Part shown: one piece after another, positions 1 through 8,308 of the stretch
How positions within the stretch are numbered: the stretch's first letter is position 1
Layout of the letters: each line of letters opens with the position of its first letter
Origin: Bifidobacterium gallicum DSM 20093 = LMG 11596
Lineage (GTDB): Bacteria; Actinomycetota; Actinomycetes; Actinomycetales; Bifidobacteriaceae
Assembly: GCF_000741205.1 (NCBI RefSeq)
Contig: NZ_JGYW01000002.1
Location: forward strand, 248,001 to 312,000
Length of the DNA: 64,000 nt
Direction of reading: 5' to 3'
Position numbers and translations under genes: made by a program
Notes under the pieces: model-generated
Seen by the model: only the letters and a program-made list of their open reading frames with translations
What the model was told of the DNA's origin: nothing
The model's database searches: none

Positions 1-1
1 C

Positions 2-298
2 ATCGACACGCCGACCACGCTCGAGCAGAAGGCCAAGTTCGCCTCGCTGACCGGCGACGATGTGACGGCCACGACGCTGGGCGGCGAGGAGATCATCTCC
101 AAGATCACACGCGCGCCAGGCAACGACGCTCCGATCGGCGGCCTCAAGGTTTCGACCAAGAACAACTGGTTCGCCGCCCGTCCGTCCGGTACCGAGAACA
201 TCTACAAGGTCTACGCCGAGTCGTTCGTCTCCCCCGAGACGCTCGACGCCGTGCTCGAAGAGGCCACCCAGGTTGTGGACAAGGCTCTCGGAGAGTGA
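2..298 (+). CDS. pgm: Phosphoglucomutase, C-terminal fragment
   Basis: This is the last 98 codons of a gene that enters from the left edge; the reading frame is open to base 2. The C-terminal phosphate-binding motif RPSGTENIYKVYAESF is typical of alpha-D-glucose phosphate-specific phosphoglucomutases, which interconvert glucose-1-phosphate and glucose-6-phosphate in glycogen and sugar-nucleotide metabolism. A strong hairpin terminator follows 44 bases after the stop, so it ends its transcription unit. The family call rests on the tail only; another alpha-phosphohexomutase is possible but less likely. Confidence 0.85.
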   Translation: MDTPTTLEQKAKFASLTGDDVTATTLGGEEIISKITRAPGNDAPIGGLKVSTKNNWFAARPSGTENIYKVYAESFVSPETLDAVLEEATQVVDKALGE

Positions 299-342
299 GA
301 CTCGCGTTCATGCAATGACATATTGATTTCTGCATGACGCTT

Positions 343-369
343 GAGGGGTGCCGCACTGCGGCACCCCTC
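343..369 (+). terminator. Terminator after phosphoglucomutase
   Basis: A perfect 12-bp stem (343-354 with 358-369) with a 3-base loop, followed by TTCC. It lies between the pgm stop and the RNase H start and argues against a longer upstream start for the next gene. Confidence 0.8.
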
Positions 370-426
370 TTCCATTTCCCCACGATGCTACTTGCCCAAG
401 CCTCCTCATGGGCTAGGGTGGAGACC

Positions 427-1563
427 ATGACGATTACGGTTTCCACAGATGGCAGCGCACTGGGCAATCCCAACGGACCCATGGGTTGGGCATGGGCCGA
501 CCATACCGACGGTGACGAAGCATCCCACCACCATGGCGGCGATTGCGATGCCGGTGGCGCCACAAACGGTACGAACCAGATTGGCGAACTGTGCGCCGTG
601 TTGCAAGCATTGCGCGCCCATCCGGGCAGTGAGCCGCTGATTATTGAAACTGACTCGCAGTATGCGATCAACTGTTCCACCAAATGGGTGCATGGCTGGA
701 AAAAGAACGGTTGGAAAAACTCGAAAAAAGAACCTGTCAAGAACGCGCCGTTGATCAAGGCCATTGACGCCGAATTGCGCGACCGTGCCGGTTCGGTCAC
801 ATTCGTGTGGGTCAAAGGCCATGCCGGCAACGAAGGCAACGAAAAAGTCGATCTGCTCGCACGCACCTATGCCGAAGACGCACGTTCCCATGCGCGCGAC
901 GGCTATCTGCCACGCGAAGGATGGCAGTCACTGCTCGAATCCCCCTATGCCAAAGGCACCGACGTGCCGATGGACGCGCAAATGCTACTCGACGGCACGA
1001 TGAGCGAGACCGACTACACGGCCGTATGCAGTATGGGCGGCGCTGCACCAACCGTTGATGACAACGGCGCTGTCGCGGAATCGGACACAAAGCCGACCAC
1101 AAAGCCAGCCCAGTCAGACGCCACCGCCAAGACTGTGAAACATAGCGTGAAACCTAAGGCTGAATCATCCGGCACAGCAAACAATCCCGAGTCATTCACG
1201 CAAGATCCCGCCACCTCATCCGCGGTTGATTCTGCATCACAGTCACCAGCAGCCCCGCTTAAAGTGCCCCAAGCCCAATCCCACCCCCAACCGACAACCG
1301 TTGACGTCGCAACCGCCACGCAAGCAGCAGCCCCCGCAGCCCAGCACACTGCAGGCAGCCGCATGCACGTGAACGATTTGCTGCATGCTACGGGCATCGA
1401 AGTCAGTGGCACATTGCATATGACGCCACCTCCCGAATCAAGCCCGACATTCGACGGTTCTCCACGCCCCGTGCACGGATGGATCCGCGTGGAAGGCTAT
1501 GTGCAAGGCGATGGCACGCTGGAACTCAAACCGCAACAATTCCTTATGGAATCACGTCATTAA
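427..1563 (+). CDS. rnhA: Ribonuclease HI with long C-terminal extension
   Basis: Residues 1-150 form an RNase HI domain that would cut the RNA strand of RNA-DNA hybrids. The acidic catalytic set is visible as D8 (STDGS), E54 (GELCAV), D76 (ETDSQ) and D142 (EKVDLLA), with H132 in the KGHAGNEGNE loop. Roughly residues 195-310 are an Ala/Thr/Pro/Ser-rich linker. The last 65 residues form a separate segment (VHGWIRVEGYVQ and following) of unknown role. At 378 residues it is more than twice the length of a plain RNase HI. The ATG at 427 was chosen because it is preceded by GGGTGGAGA and because an upstream in-frame ATG at 334 precedes the pgm terminator. Family certain; function of the extension unknown. 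Confidence 0.88.
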   Translation: MTITVSTDGSALGNPNGPMGWAWADHTDGDEASHHHGGDCDAGGATNGTNQIGELCAVLQALRAHPGSEPLIIETDSQYAINCSTKWVHGWKKNGWKNSKKEPVKNAPLIKAIDAELRDRAGSVTFVWVKGHAGNEGNEKVDLLARTYAEDARSHARDGYLPREGWQSLLESPYAKGTDVPMDAQMLLDGTMSETDYTAVCSMGGAAPTVDDNGAVAESDTKPTTKPAQSDATAKTVKHSVKPKAESSGTANNPESFTQDPATSSAVDSASQSPAAPLKVPQAQSHPQPTTVDVATATQAAAPAAQHTAGSRMHVNDLLHATGIEVSGTLHMTPPPESSPTFDGSPRPVHGWIRVEGYVQGDGTLELKPQQFLMESRH

Positions 1564-1671
1564 TCAGCGCGGTTACGACCATGACGTCGCGTAGGATGGT
1601 CACGAAGCATAAGCACGCCTGTGATGCGCATGTGTGCGCATCACCCGTATTCCTAAACTAAGGAGAGTTGC

Positions 1672-2370
1672 ATGGATAAGGCGCAACAGGATGCATTGAA
1701 AAAAGCGGCCGGCATCGAAGCGGCCAAGCTCGTCAAGGACGGCATGATCGTGGGACTCGGCACGGGCTCGACCGTGCGTTTCCTCGTCGATGAGCTCGGC
1801 CGCCGTGTGCAGGAGGAAGGCCTGCAGTTCACTGGCGTTACCACCTCGCGCCGCACGCAGGAGCAGGCTGAAGGCTACGGCATCAAGATCGTGAACGTGG
1901 ACGATGTGGAAGAAATCGACGTGACGATTGATGGCGCCGACGAAGTCGATGACAACTTCAACGGCATCAAGGGCGGTGGCGCAGCGCTGCTGTGGGAAAA
2001 GATCGTGGCCATCAACTCGAAGAAGATCGTCTGGATTGTCGATGAATCGAAGGTTGTGGAAACCATCGGCAAGTTCCCGCTGCCTGTGGAAGTGATTCCG
2101 TTCGGTCATGGCCATGTGGTCGAAAAGATGGAAAAGAAGGGCTACAAGCCCGTGCTGCGCCTCGACGCTGACGGCAACCCCGTGCTGACCGATGAAAAGA
2201 ACTATGTGGTCGATTTGCACCTCGAGAAAATCGAAAAGCCGTTCGAGCTGCAGGAAGACTTGATCAACATGGTGGGCGTTGTGGAAACGGGCCTGTTCCT
2301 GAACATGGTTGACGAAGTCATCGTTGGCGACCCGGATGGCCCGCGCATCCTGACGAACCCGAACAAGTGA
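1672..2370 (+). CDS. rpiA: Ribose-5-phosphate isomerase A
   Basis: A 232-residue RpiA that interconverts ribose-5-phosphate and ribulose-5-phosphate. In bifidobacteria this feeds the transketolase/transaldolase and phosphoketolase routes. Family signatures are present in order: GLGTGSTV (about 24-31), TIDGADEVD (about 84-92) and the KGGGAALLWEK loop (about 98-108). The start ATG follows AAGGAGAG with good spacing. It lies 108 bases after the RNase H gene and ends in its own hairpin terminator, so it is probably monocistronic. Confidence 0.96.
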   Translation: MDKAQQDALKKAAGIEAAKLVKDGMIVGLGTGSTVRFLVDELGRRVQEEGLQFTGVTTSRRTQEQAEGYGIKIVNVDDVEEIDVTIDGADEVDDNFNGIKGGGAALLWEKIVAINSKKIVWIVDESKVVETIGKFPLPVEVIPFGHGHVVEKMEKKGYKPVLRLDADGNPVLTDEKNYVVDLHLEKIEKPFELQEDLINMVGVVETGLFLNMVDEVIVGDPDGPRILTNPNK

Positions 2371-2444
2371 GTCATCACATGGTCAACGAGACGCCGGCTC
2401 AACAGCTGCGGCACCGTTGACCACCTGATCACCCATAATCCCAT

Positions 2445-2474
2445 TGGCCATGCCTACCATTCGAGGCATGGCCA
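2445..2474 (+). terminator. Terminator after rpiA
   Basis: An 11-bp stem (2445-2455 with 2464-2474) around an 8-base loop, followed by TTTGTTAT, 74 bases after the rpiA stop. Confidence 0.7.
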
Positions 2475-2557
2475 TTTGTTATATGGCCTATATATCTATG
2501 TGGTCCTTACAGCTCACCGGCAATCAACAGCCAGCAACCAGACATTACCCTAGATAT

Positions 2558-2590
2558 GCGTGAAGCCTGCCAAATTGGCAGGCTTCACGC
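2558..2590 (-). terminator. Terminator after bS22 gene
   Basis: A perfect 15-bp stem (2558-2572 with 2576-2590) with a 3-base loop. It begins 9 bases beyond the stop of the minus-strand bS22 gene. There is no long U-run, but the stem is very stable. Confidence 0.7.
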
Positions 2591-2598
2591 TTCAACGA

Positions 2599-2688
2599 CT
2601 ACTTGCGCTGGTGGCGGGTCTTACGCAGCAATTTGCGGTGCTTCTTCTTGCTCATCCGCTTGCGACGCTTCTTGATGACAGAACCCAT
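2599..2688 (-). CDS. Small ribosomal subunit protein bS22 (AURKAIP1/COX24-type)
   Basis: A 29-residue, extremely basic peptide that starts [19 protein letters not shown] and ends HQRK. It closely resembles the small actinobacterial 30S protein bS22 known from mycobacterial ribosome structures, where it sits near the decoding-centre helix 44. The gene is too short for usual ORF cut-offs. It has a GGAGG-like sequence (AATGGAGGC) upstream and a dedicated 15-bp-stem terminator, so it is its own transcription unit. Confidence 0.9.
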   Translation of the reverse strand: MGSVIKKRRKRMSKKKHRKLLRKTRHQRK

Positions 2689-2773
2689 CTGAAGCCTCCA
2701 TTCCTTAACGTTAAGATTGCAACTCGCCCAATACTACACGGGCAAGAAGACTTTATCGGCGCGTGTTGCCTCC

Positions 2774-2850
2774 GCCACGCCACCGTCACGCCACCGTCGT
2801 GCCACCGTCATGCCACCGTCGTGCCACCGCTCACCGTTGTACCACCTAGC
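2774..2850. repeat. Degenerate tandem repeat, GCCACCGTC units
   Basis: About seven imperfect copies of a 9-10-bp unit built on GCCACCGTC(A/G)(C/T) lie between the divergent bS22 promoter side and the 3' end of the next minus-strand gene. No coding or structural role is apparent. Confidence 0.7.
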
Positions 2851-2876
2851 GCTGCAATGACTATGACAAATGCCTA

Positions 2877-3524
2877 TTACAGTGGGAACAGCTCTACCAT
2901 TGTTTTCACAGCCTTCTGCTGGCCTTGCACCTCAAACACGACGGTATCGTTGCACCACAGGCCTGTGGCTTGTGCTGAAGCATCCTCAGGCTTGCCATCA
3001 GTCTTCATAATGTAGGCTCCTGAAGTGCTGCCAGACACTTTGATGTTGCCCGACATGACTTCCGTACCCTGCAAATCGGACTTGAGCTTGGCGAACTGTT
3101 GCTGCGCATCCGCAGTTGTCGACCATTGGGCCACGGTCAGCGAGACCGAATTGTCCGGTTTGGCCTCTTCGCTCGTGCCATACGTCACCGCATACGCTTC
3201 CAACGGTTTGGCGTCTTTCCACACATCCGTCGTGGCCACATCCAAACGCACATATTCCGCCACATGGTCTGGCAACGCTTTCATCAGTGACGTGGCATCG
3301 TCCGGCAACGCTTTGGCTGCGATCGTAGGCTTGGCTGTTGCTGTGGCCGCCGGTGTGGCCACAGGAGCCGGCGCGGGTTTCACCGCCCAACCCGGCCACA
3401 GGAACGCGAACACCAACGACAGCACAATAACGAACGCGACAGCCGCAACGGCAATGCGCAACTTGATGATTGAAGAACTCGTCTGCTGGTTTCGGCTTTT
3501 CGACGACTGTGGTGAGTGAGGCAT
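2877..3524 (-). CDS. Membrane-anchored hypothetical protein
   Basis: A 215-residue protein with a short Ser/Gln/Lys-rich cytoplasmic start and one membrane segment at about 22-43 (LRIAVAAVAFVIVLSLVFAFLW). A Pro/Ala/Thr linker at about 50-68 follows, then a soluble extracytoplasmic domain of about 145 residues. The single anchor plus linker resembles bifidobacterial surface-exposed proteins. I do not recognise the outer domain; it has one cysteine (LWCNDTVVFEV). It is divergently oriented to radA with 59 bases between the starts, so the promoters probably overlap. Confidence 0.75.
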   Translation of the reverse strand: MPHSPQSSKSRNQQTSSSIIKLRIAVAAVAFVIVLSLVFAFLWPGWAVKPAPAPVATPAATATAKPTIAAKALPDDATSLMKALPDHVAEYVRLDVATTDVWKDAKPLEAYAVTYGTSEEAKPDNSVSLTVAQWSTTADAQQQFAKLKSDLQGTEVMSGNIKVSGSTSGAYIMKTDGKPEDASAQATGLWCNDTVVFEVQGQQKAVKTMVELFPL

Positions 3525-3583
3525 AAGCTGATTGTTCCACGTCTACTTGACCTCAATCCCCACTACGGCTACGTTCGGAAACT

Positions 3584-5059
3584 ATGGCGAAATCGAACGT
3601 GCAATACGTGTGCTCGGAATGCGGATGGAACGGCGCAAAATGGATGGGACGCTGCCCCAACTGTGGCTCATGGGGCACTGTCGAAGAGTTCCGCGAGGCC
3701 AGTGTGGCCGCCTCCAGCGCACACTCGCGCACGGCAGCCCCTGGTCGCACGGCTCGCACCACGGCTTCCACCACAATCACAGCCCAAAGCGCAGCGCTGC
3801 CGATTACCGAAATTGACACCGAATCGGTCACGAGACTGCCTTCTGGATTCAGCGAATTCGACCGCGTGCTCGGCGGTGGCGTCGTGCCTGGATCAGTCGT
3901 GTTGATCGCGGGCGAACCTGGCATCGGCAAATCCACATTGCTGCTCGAAACGGCCGGCAATATCGCCCGCAGTGTGGATCGCGGCAGCGAGCGCAATGCC
4001 GTGCTGTACATTTCCGGTGAGGAATCACAGGCGCAAATCCGTTTGCGCGCGTCTCGCATTGGCGCTGTCGAACCCAATTTGCTGCTGGCTTCCACCACTG
4101 ATTTGGCTACGGCGTTGGCGCTGATTGAGCAGCATAAGCCTGCGTTGGCCATTGTCGATTCGGCGCAGACGATTGTCTCGCAAGACGTTGATGGCATTTC
4201 GGGTGGTTCCACGCAGGTGCGCGAGGTGGCGAGCGCATTGATTGACACGGCCAAACGTATGGATATCCCGGTGTTTCTCGTGGGGCATGTGACGAAGGAT
4301 GGCCAGATTGCGGGTCCTCGCACGCTTGAGCATCTCGTCGATGTGGTGTGTCAGTTTGAGGGTGAACCGCAGACGGCGTTGCGTTTGCTGCGTGCTGTCA
4401 AGAATCGTTTTGGCCCCACGGATGAGGTGGGTTGTTTTGACATGTCTGGCGAGGGCATTGAGGAGGTCACTGATCCGGCTGGCTTGTTCCTCTCGTCACG
4501 CGGTTCCAATCTCACCAACGCTACCAATTCCAACGGTTCCGACGACTGCGCCAGTGCTCCCTCGATTGATGGCACGTGCGTCACGTTCACGTTGGATGGT
4601 CACCGTTCGCTGCCGGTGGAGATTCAGAGTTTGGTGACGAATTCGGTGCTGCCTACGCCGCGTCGTGCTGTCAATGGTATTGATGCGAACCGGCTTGCCA
4701 TGCTTGTGGCTGTGCTTTACCGCCATGGTGGCATTGCGTTGTTGAACAATGATTTGTATGTGTCGACGGTGGCCGGTGGCGTGGCGAAAGAACCGGCCTG
4801 TGATTTGGCTATTGTCGGTGCGTTGGCGAGCGCTGCGAAGAAGAAACCGATTGCCGCCACGACGTGTGCGATTGGTGAGATTTCGTTGACGGGTCAGGTC
4901 CGTCCGATTCCGCGTCTTGAGTATCGCTTGCGTGAGGCTGCGCGGCTTGGGTTCACCACTGCTGTGGTGCCAATGTTGCGCAAGCCCGTGCATATTGAGG
5001 GCTTGCGCGTCATTGAAGCCGCGACGGTCAAAGATGCTCTGCAAGCGCTGCTGCATTGA
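3584..5059 (+). CDS. radA: DNA repair protein RadA
   Basis: A 491-residue RadA/Sms protein. An N-terminal zinc finger (CSEC...CPNC, residues 10-27) is followed by a RecA-like ATPase with Walker A GEPGIGKST at about 109-117. The RadA-specific KNRFG motif (VKNRFGPTDEVG) lies near residue 270, and a Lon-protease-like domain covers the last 150 residues. RadA drives branch migration in homologous recombination. The region just upstream lacks a clear Shine-Dalgarno. Spacer residues at about 45-70 and 310-330 are low complexity. Confidence 0.95.
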   Translation: MAKSNVQYVCSECGWNGAKWMGRCPNCGSWGTVEEFREASVAASSAHSRTAAPGRTARTTASTTITAQSAALPITEIDTESVTRLPSGFSEFDRVLGGGVVPGSVVLIAGEPGIGKSTLLLETAGNIARSVDRGSERNAVLYISGEESQAQIRLRASRIGAVEPNLLLASTTDLATALALIEQHKPALAIVDSAQTIVSQDVDGISGGSTQVREVASALIDTAKRMDIPVFLVGHVTKDGQIAGPRTLEHLVDVVCQFEGEPQTALRLLRAVKNRFGPTDEVGCFDMSGEGIEEVTDPAGLFLSSRGSNLTNATNSNGSDDCASAPSIDGTCVTFTLDGHRSLPVEIQSLVTNSVLPTPRRAVNGIDANRLAMLVAVLYRHGGIALLNNDLYVSTVAGGVAKEPACDLAIVGALASAAKKKPIAATTCAIGEISLTGQVRPIPRLEYRLREAARLGFTTAVVPMLRKPVHIEGLRVIEAATVKDALQALLH

Positions 5060-5181
5060 CAAGCACTGCTGCGAGTTGACCATCGCTACTGCGTTGACCA
5101 AGCACTGCAAGCTCTCAACGCAGCACGCCCTCCACTGTGATACTTACTGATACTTACCATCGCGGCCGCAGCCCCGCCACG

Positions 5182-6396
5182 CTACTGCTTTTGCTGCGCC
5201 TGGCAGATTTCCCACGCCTGCTCGGCGTTGCGTTCGAGCTCGGCTTTCAACGCGTCGGACGATTCGAACTTGATTTGCGGGCGCAGGAATTGCACGAATT
5301 CCACGCGCACGCGGTGGCCGTACAGGTCAAGCCAGTCATCGGTGATTGCGTTCGCTTCCAGCACGCGCTCATGCAGTCCCGTGAGCTCGCTGTACGTGGG
5401 TTTCGTGCCGATGGAAATATCGGCGGCCCAGCGTCCGTGTTCCTGCTCGCCTTCCATTGTTTCCTGCTCTTGCATCTGGTCTGTTGCGGCGCTCTGATCC
5501 GCAGGGCCCAGGTCGACGAGCCATCCGGCATAGACGCCATCGGCTGGCAGATAGCCGTCCACTGGAGCGCCCACATTGGCCGTTGGGAATCCGAGCGTGC
5601 GTCCGCGTTCCTCACCATGCACGACGACGCCTTCAACGGCATGTGCGCGTCCGAGCAGCGCGTTTGCGTCCTCAATCACGCCGAGGTTGAGCAAGTATCG
5701 AATGTTCGTGGAGCTCAGTTCGCGTACGAGTTTGGCTTGCAGTTTCTTGCTCCACGCACGCATCTGCGCTTTGGTCATCGTCTTGCGCGGGTCGCTCGGC
5801 TGCTGGCCTTCCAGCACTTGCGCTTCCAAACCCGTCAGTTTCGGGGGCACACGCGTTTTACCTGGTCCGCGGTCGTCCACCACGTCCAGTTCAAACATGC
5901 CTGTGCCGTCAGCGATTGTGCGGATTCGTTCAACGGTGCCTTTGCGTTCGGCTCCCAGAGCCGCGTCCTCGCCGAGTACGAGCGTGCGCATGCCAAGTTT
6001 GCCTACAAGGTTGCCCAGGAACGTCAGATAAGACACGCGGGAGAACGCCATCGTATAGTGCACGACAATCGCCACGTCCACGCCGAGCTGTTGCAGCAAC
6101 TGCAGACGCCGGTCCACGTCGGTCAGCAGGTTCGCGTCACGCAATGTGTCGGGCACGTCGGCTCCGTCGTGTTGCTTGGCGTAGGCGTGCACGAATCCGG
6201 GACGCGGGTCGAACATGATGACGACGGAGAACAGGTCCAGCTTGTGCGCGATCTGCACGACGCGCTCGACGACGGCTTGGTGCCCGCGATGCAGTCCGTC
6301 AAACACGCCCACTGTCACCACGCTTTTGCGTTCACGGTCCAGCAACGGCCATTCCACCGTGCCGTCGGCTTGTGGGTTGAGTCGGAAAATCTTCAT
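5182..6396 (-). CDS. ribF: Bifunctional riboflavin kinase / FAD synthetase
   Basis: A 404-residue RibF that converts riboflavin to FMN and then to FAD. The N-terminal nucleotidyltransferase domain (about 20-190) has the GVFDGLHRGHQ motif. The C-terminal flavokinase (about 240-395) has ERGRTLGFPTANV and a middle insertion rich in Gln/Glu (QMQEQETMEGEQEHG). It is last in the minus-strand nusA-infB-rbfA-truB-ribF cluster, 43 bases after truB, and converges with radA. No strong terminator is seen in the 122-base convergent gap. Confidence 0.95.
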   Translation of the reverse strand: MKIFRLNPQADGTVEWPLLDRERKSVVTVGVFDGLHRGHQAVVERVVQIAHKLDLFSVVIMFDPRPGFVHAYAKQHDGADVPDTLRDANLLTDVDRRLQLLQQLGVDVAIVVHYTMAFSRVSYLTFLGNLVGKLGMRTLVLGEDAALGAERKGTVERIRTIADGTGMFELDVVDDRGPGKTRVPPKLTGLEAQVLEGQQPSDPRKTMTKAQMRAWSKKLQAKLVRELSSTNIRYLLNLGVIEDANALLGRAHAVEGVVVHGEERGRTLGFPTANVGAPVDGYLPADGVYAGWLVDLGPADQSAATDQMQEQETMEGEQEHGRWAADISIGTKPTYSELTGLHERVLEANAITDDWLDLYGHRVRVEFVQFLRPQIKFESSDALKAELERNAEQAWEICQAQQKQ

Positions 6397-6439
6397 CTGC
6401 GTGGGGCTCCTGTGACGTTGTGTGATATTGATTTCTGTT

Positions 6440-7462
6440 TTATGCGTGGAATACAGTTTGAGGCTTCAATTGTTTGCCCCGTGCTGGCACCACGAGCGCG
6501 ACGACATCATGGTCAGGCCCAATGGCCACCGATACGGTGTCCGGGCTTGTCATGTCAAGCCATCGACCATAGCGCAAGTCTTGGGCTTGTTCAGCACTGA
6601 CGTCGATGACTGGCAACGCGCGGCGTGCAGCCTGTTCCATTGGGATCACGAGTTCGGTCAAACGACTCGCATCATGCTCGTCGATCACGGCGCGTGCTCG
6701 TTGCATGAGTTCGCCCTCGCGATTCGTAAACTCGCGCCGTTGCACATGCGCATGCACGACGGGTTCGCCGTGACCGACCTGATAGGCGCCTACGGCCAGA
6801 CGACGCAATGCTGTCAAATGGGCGCCGCAGCCGAACGCGAGTCCCAAATCGCGCGCCAACGCGCGGATATAGGTGCCAGCCGAGCAGGTGACTTCCACTT
6901 CCACATCGAGCACGGGCGTGCCATCGGCCGCTATGGTTTCACGCGCGTCGAGCACGTCGAATGCTTCCACTGTGACTTGGCGCGACTCAAGCTTCACGTC
7001 TTTGCCGGCGCGCGCCAAATCATAAGCGCGTTGGCCATGCACTTTGATTGCCGAATACGTGTTGGGCACTTGGTCGATTGTGCCAATGAACGATTGGCGA
7101 ATCGTGTGCTCGACTTGTTCAAGCGTTGGCAGCACGTCGCGTGTCGCCACGCCAGATACAATCTCGCCTTCTGCGTCGTCGGTCATTGTGGCTTGGCCAA
7201 AGCGGATTGTTGCACGGTAGGTTTTGACGTGGTCGACAATGATGTTCAGCAGTTTCGTCGCGTCCCCATAGCCGATTACGAGCACGCCTGTGGCCATTGG
7301 GTCCAATGTGCCGGCATGGCCGACTTTCTTCGTATGCAACGCTTGGCGCATCATCGCCACCACGTCATGGCTCGTCACGCCTTGTGGCTTGTCGACGACG
7401 AACACGCCGGCAGATGGCAACGAGTTGACAGCGGTAGAGGTCATAGGCTTCGGATCAGGCAT
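6440..7462 (-). CDS. truB: tRNA pseudouridine(55) synthase TruB
   Basis: Converts U55 to pseudouridine in the T-loop of tRNAs. The catalytic aspartate lies in GHAGTLDPMATGVLV, and other family blocks (VDKPQGVTSHDVV, YSAIKVHGQRAYDLAR, CSAGTYIRALARDLG) are in order. The start is uncertain. An ATG at 7462, 4 bases past the rbfA stop, gives 340 residues; a second ATG lies at 7444; a TTG at 7489 would overlap rbfA. The translational linkage to rbfA fits the conserved rbfA-truB pair. Confidence 0.93.
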   Translation of the reverse strand: MPDPKPMTSTAVNSLPSAGVFVVDKPQGVTSHDVVAMMRQALHTKKVGHAGTLDPMATGVLVIGYGDATKLLNIIVDHVKTYRATIRFGQATMTDDAEGEIVSGVATRDVLPTLEQVEHTIRQSFIGTIDQVPNTYSAIKVHGQRAYDLARAGKDVKLESRQVTVEAFDVLDARETIAADGTPVLDVEVEVTCSAGTYIRALARDLGLAFGCGAHLTALRRLAVGAYQVGHGEPVVHAHVQRREFTNREGELMQRARAVIDEHDASRLTELVIPMEQAARRALPVIDVSAEQAQDLRYGRWLDMTSPDTVSVAIGPDHDVVALVVPARGKQLKPQTVFHA

Positions 7463-7466
7463 GGAT

Positions 7467-8126
7467 TCACAGGGCCTCAGGCTCGTCAAGATTGATGTCG
7501 TCCGAGTCTTCGAACTCCTCGACTTCCACTACGTCGCCGTCATACTCGTCATATTCGTCGCGGTCGGCGTTGATGTCGGCGCGATCCATGATGTCGGGTT
7601 GCGTGCCGTGTTCCATGCGTTCATAGGGTTTGTCACCCGCGGCAATGCCGTCGGACGCTTCCATGGCCTCCACTGCAGGCTCAGGCTCATCCTGTTCCTC
7701 ACGACGGTACGGATCGGCATCGCCCGCATATTGGGCTGTGCTGCGCATGCGCGCGAGTTCCTCATCACGTTTGCGTGCCAGCATGATGATGTCGTCAATC
7801 TCATGCGCTTCACCAGGCACCTTGTCGAAGATGAACTGCAGTTGCGGTGTCAACCGCAATCCGGCTTTGCGGCCCACGAGCGTACGCAAACGGCCTTTGG
7901 CCTGGTTCAACGCTTCCTGGGCGCGCTTGCGCGCACCGTCCTCATGGCCGGTCTGGCCGAGTGTGGTCCAATACACTTTGGCCAGTTGCAGGTCGTTCGT
8001 GACCTTGACATCGGTAATCGTCACGTTCGCCAAACGCTTGTCGTGCAATGTGGATTCCATGTTCGACGCGATGACACGCTGGATTAGCGCCGCAATCCTG
8101 GCGGCGCGAGGGTTCGTTCCTTGCAT
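7467..8126 (-). CDS. rbfA: 30S ribosome-binding factor RbfA
   Basis: A 219-residue RbfA, needed for 16S rRNA 5'-end maturation and cold adaptation. The KH-type domain occupies about residues 1-120 (RIAALIQRVIASNME, ITDVKVTNDLQLAKVYWT, PQLQFIFDKV). The remaining 100 residues are a very acidic, disordered tail full of Asp/Glu, longer than in most homologues. It follows infB after a terminator-like hairpin, so it may also have its own promoter in 8127-8256. Confidence 0.94.
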   Translation of the reverse strand: MQGTNPRAARIAALIQRVIASNMESTLHDKRLANVTITDVKVTNDLQLAKVYWTTLGQTGHEDGARKRAQEALNQAKGRLRTLVGRKAGLRLTPQLQFIFDKVPGEAHEIDDIIMLARKRDEELARMRSTAQYAGDADPYRREEQDEPEPAVEAMEASDGIAAGDKPYERMEHGTQPDIMDRADINADRDEYDEYDGDVVEVEEFEDSDDINLDEPEAL

Positions 8127-8256
8127 GATGGTCCTTTACGCTTCGTTCCGGCATTGTTCTGGCAATGGCGGAAATCAATATGAGTATTGACGTTACTGAA
8201 CACCCACACTAGCGAGACAACCTCCCAGAACTTTGAAAGAACCACGGGAAAACGCG

Positions 8257-8291
8257 GGCAGCCGCCCACCCGAATGAGGTGAGCGGCTGCC
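8257..8291 (-). terminator. Terminator or attenuator after infB
   Basis: A 9-bp stem (8257-8265 with 8283-8291) and an inner CACC/GGTG pairing, followed on the minus strand by GCGTTTTCCC. It lies between infB and rbfA and implies partial uncoupling of rbfA-truB-ribF from infB. Confidence 0.75.
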
Positions 8292-8308
8292 TGAAGCGGA
8301 TGTCAGCG

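Noticed and set aside
2774-2850. Relation of GCCACCGTC repeats to the GTACCAC palindrome
   Set aside because: Some shared letters, but no dyad and no matching flanks.
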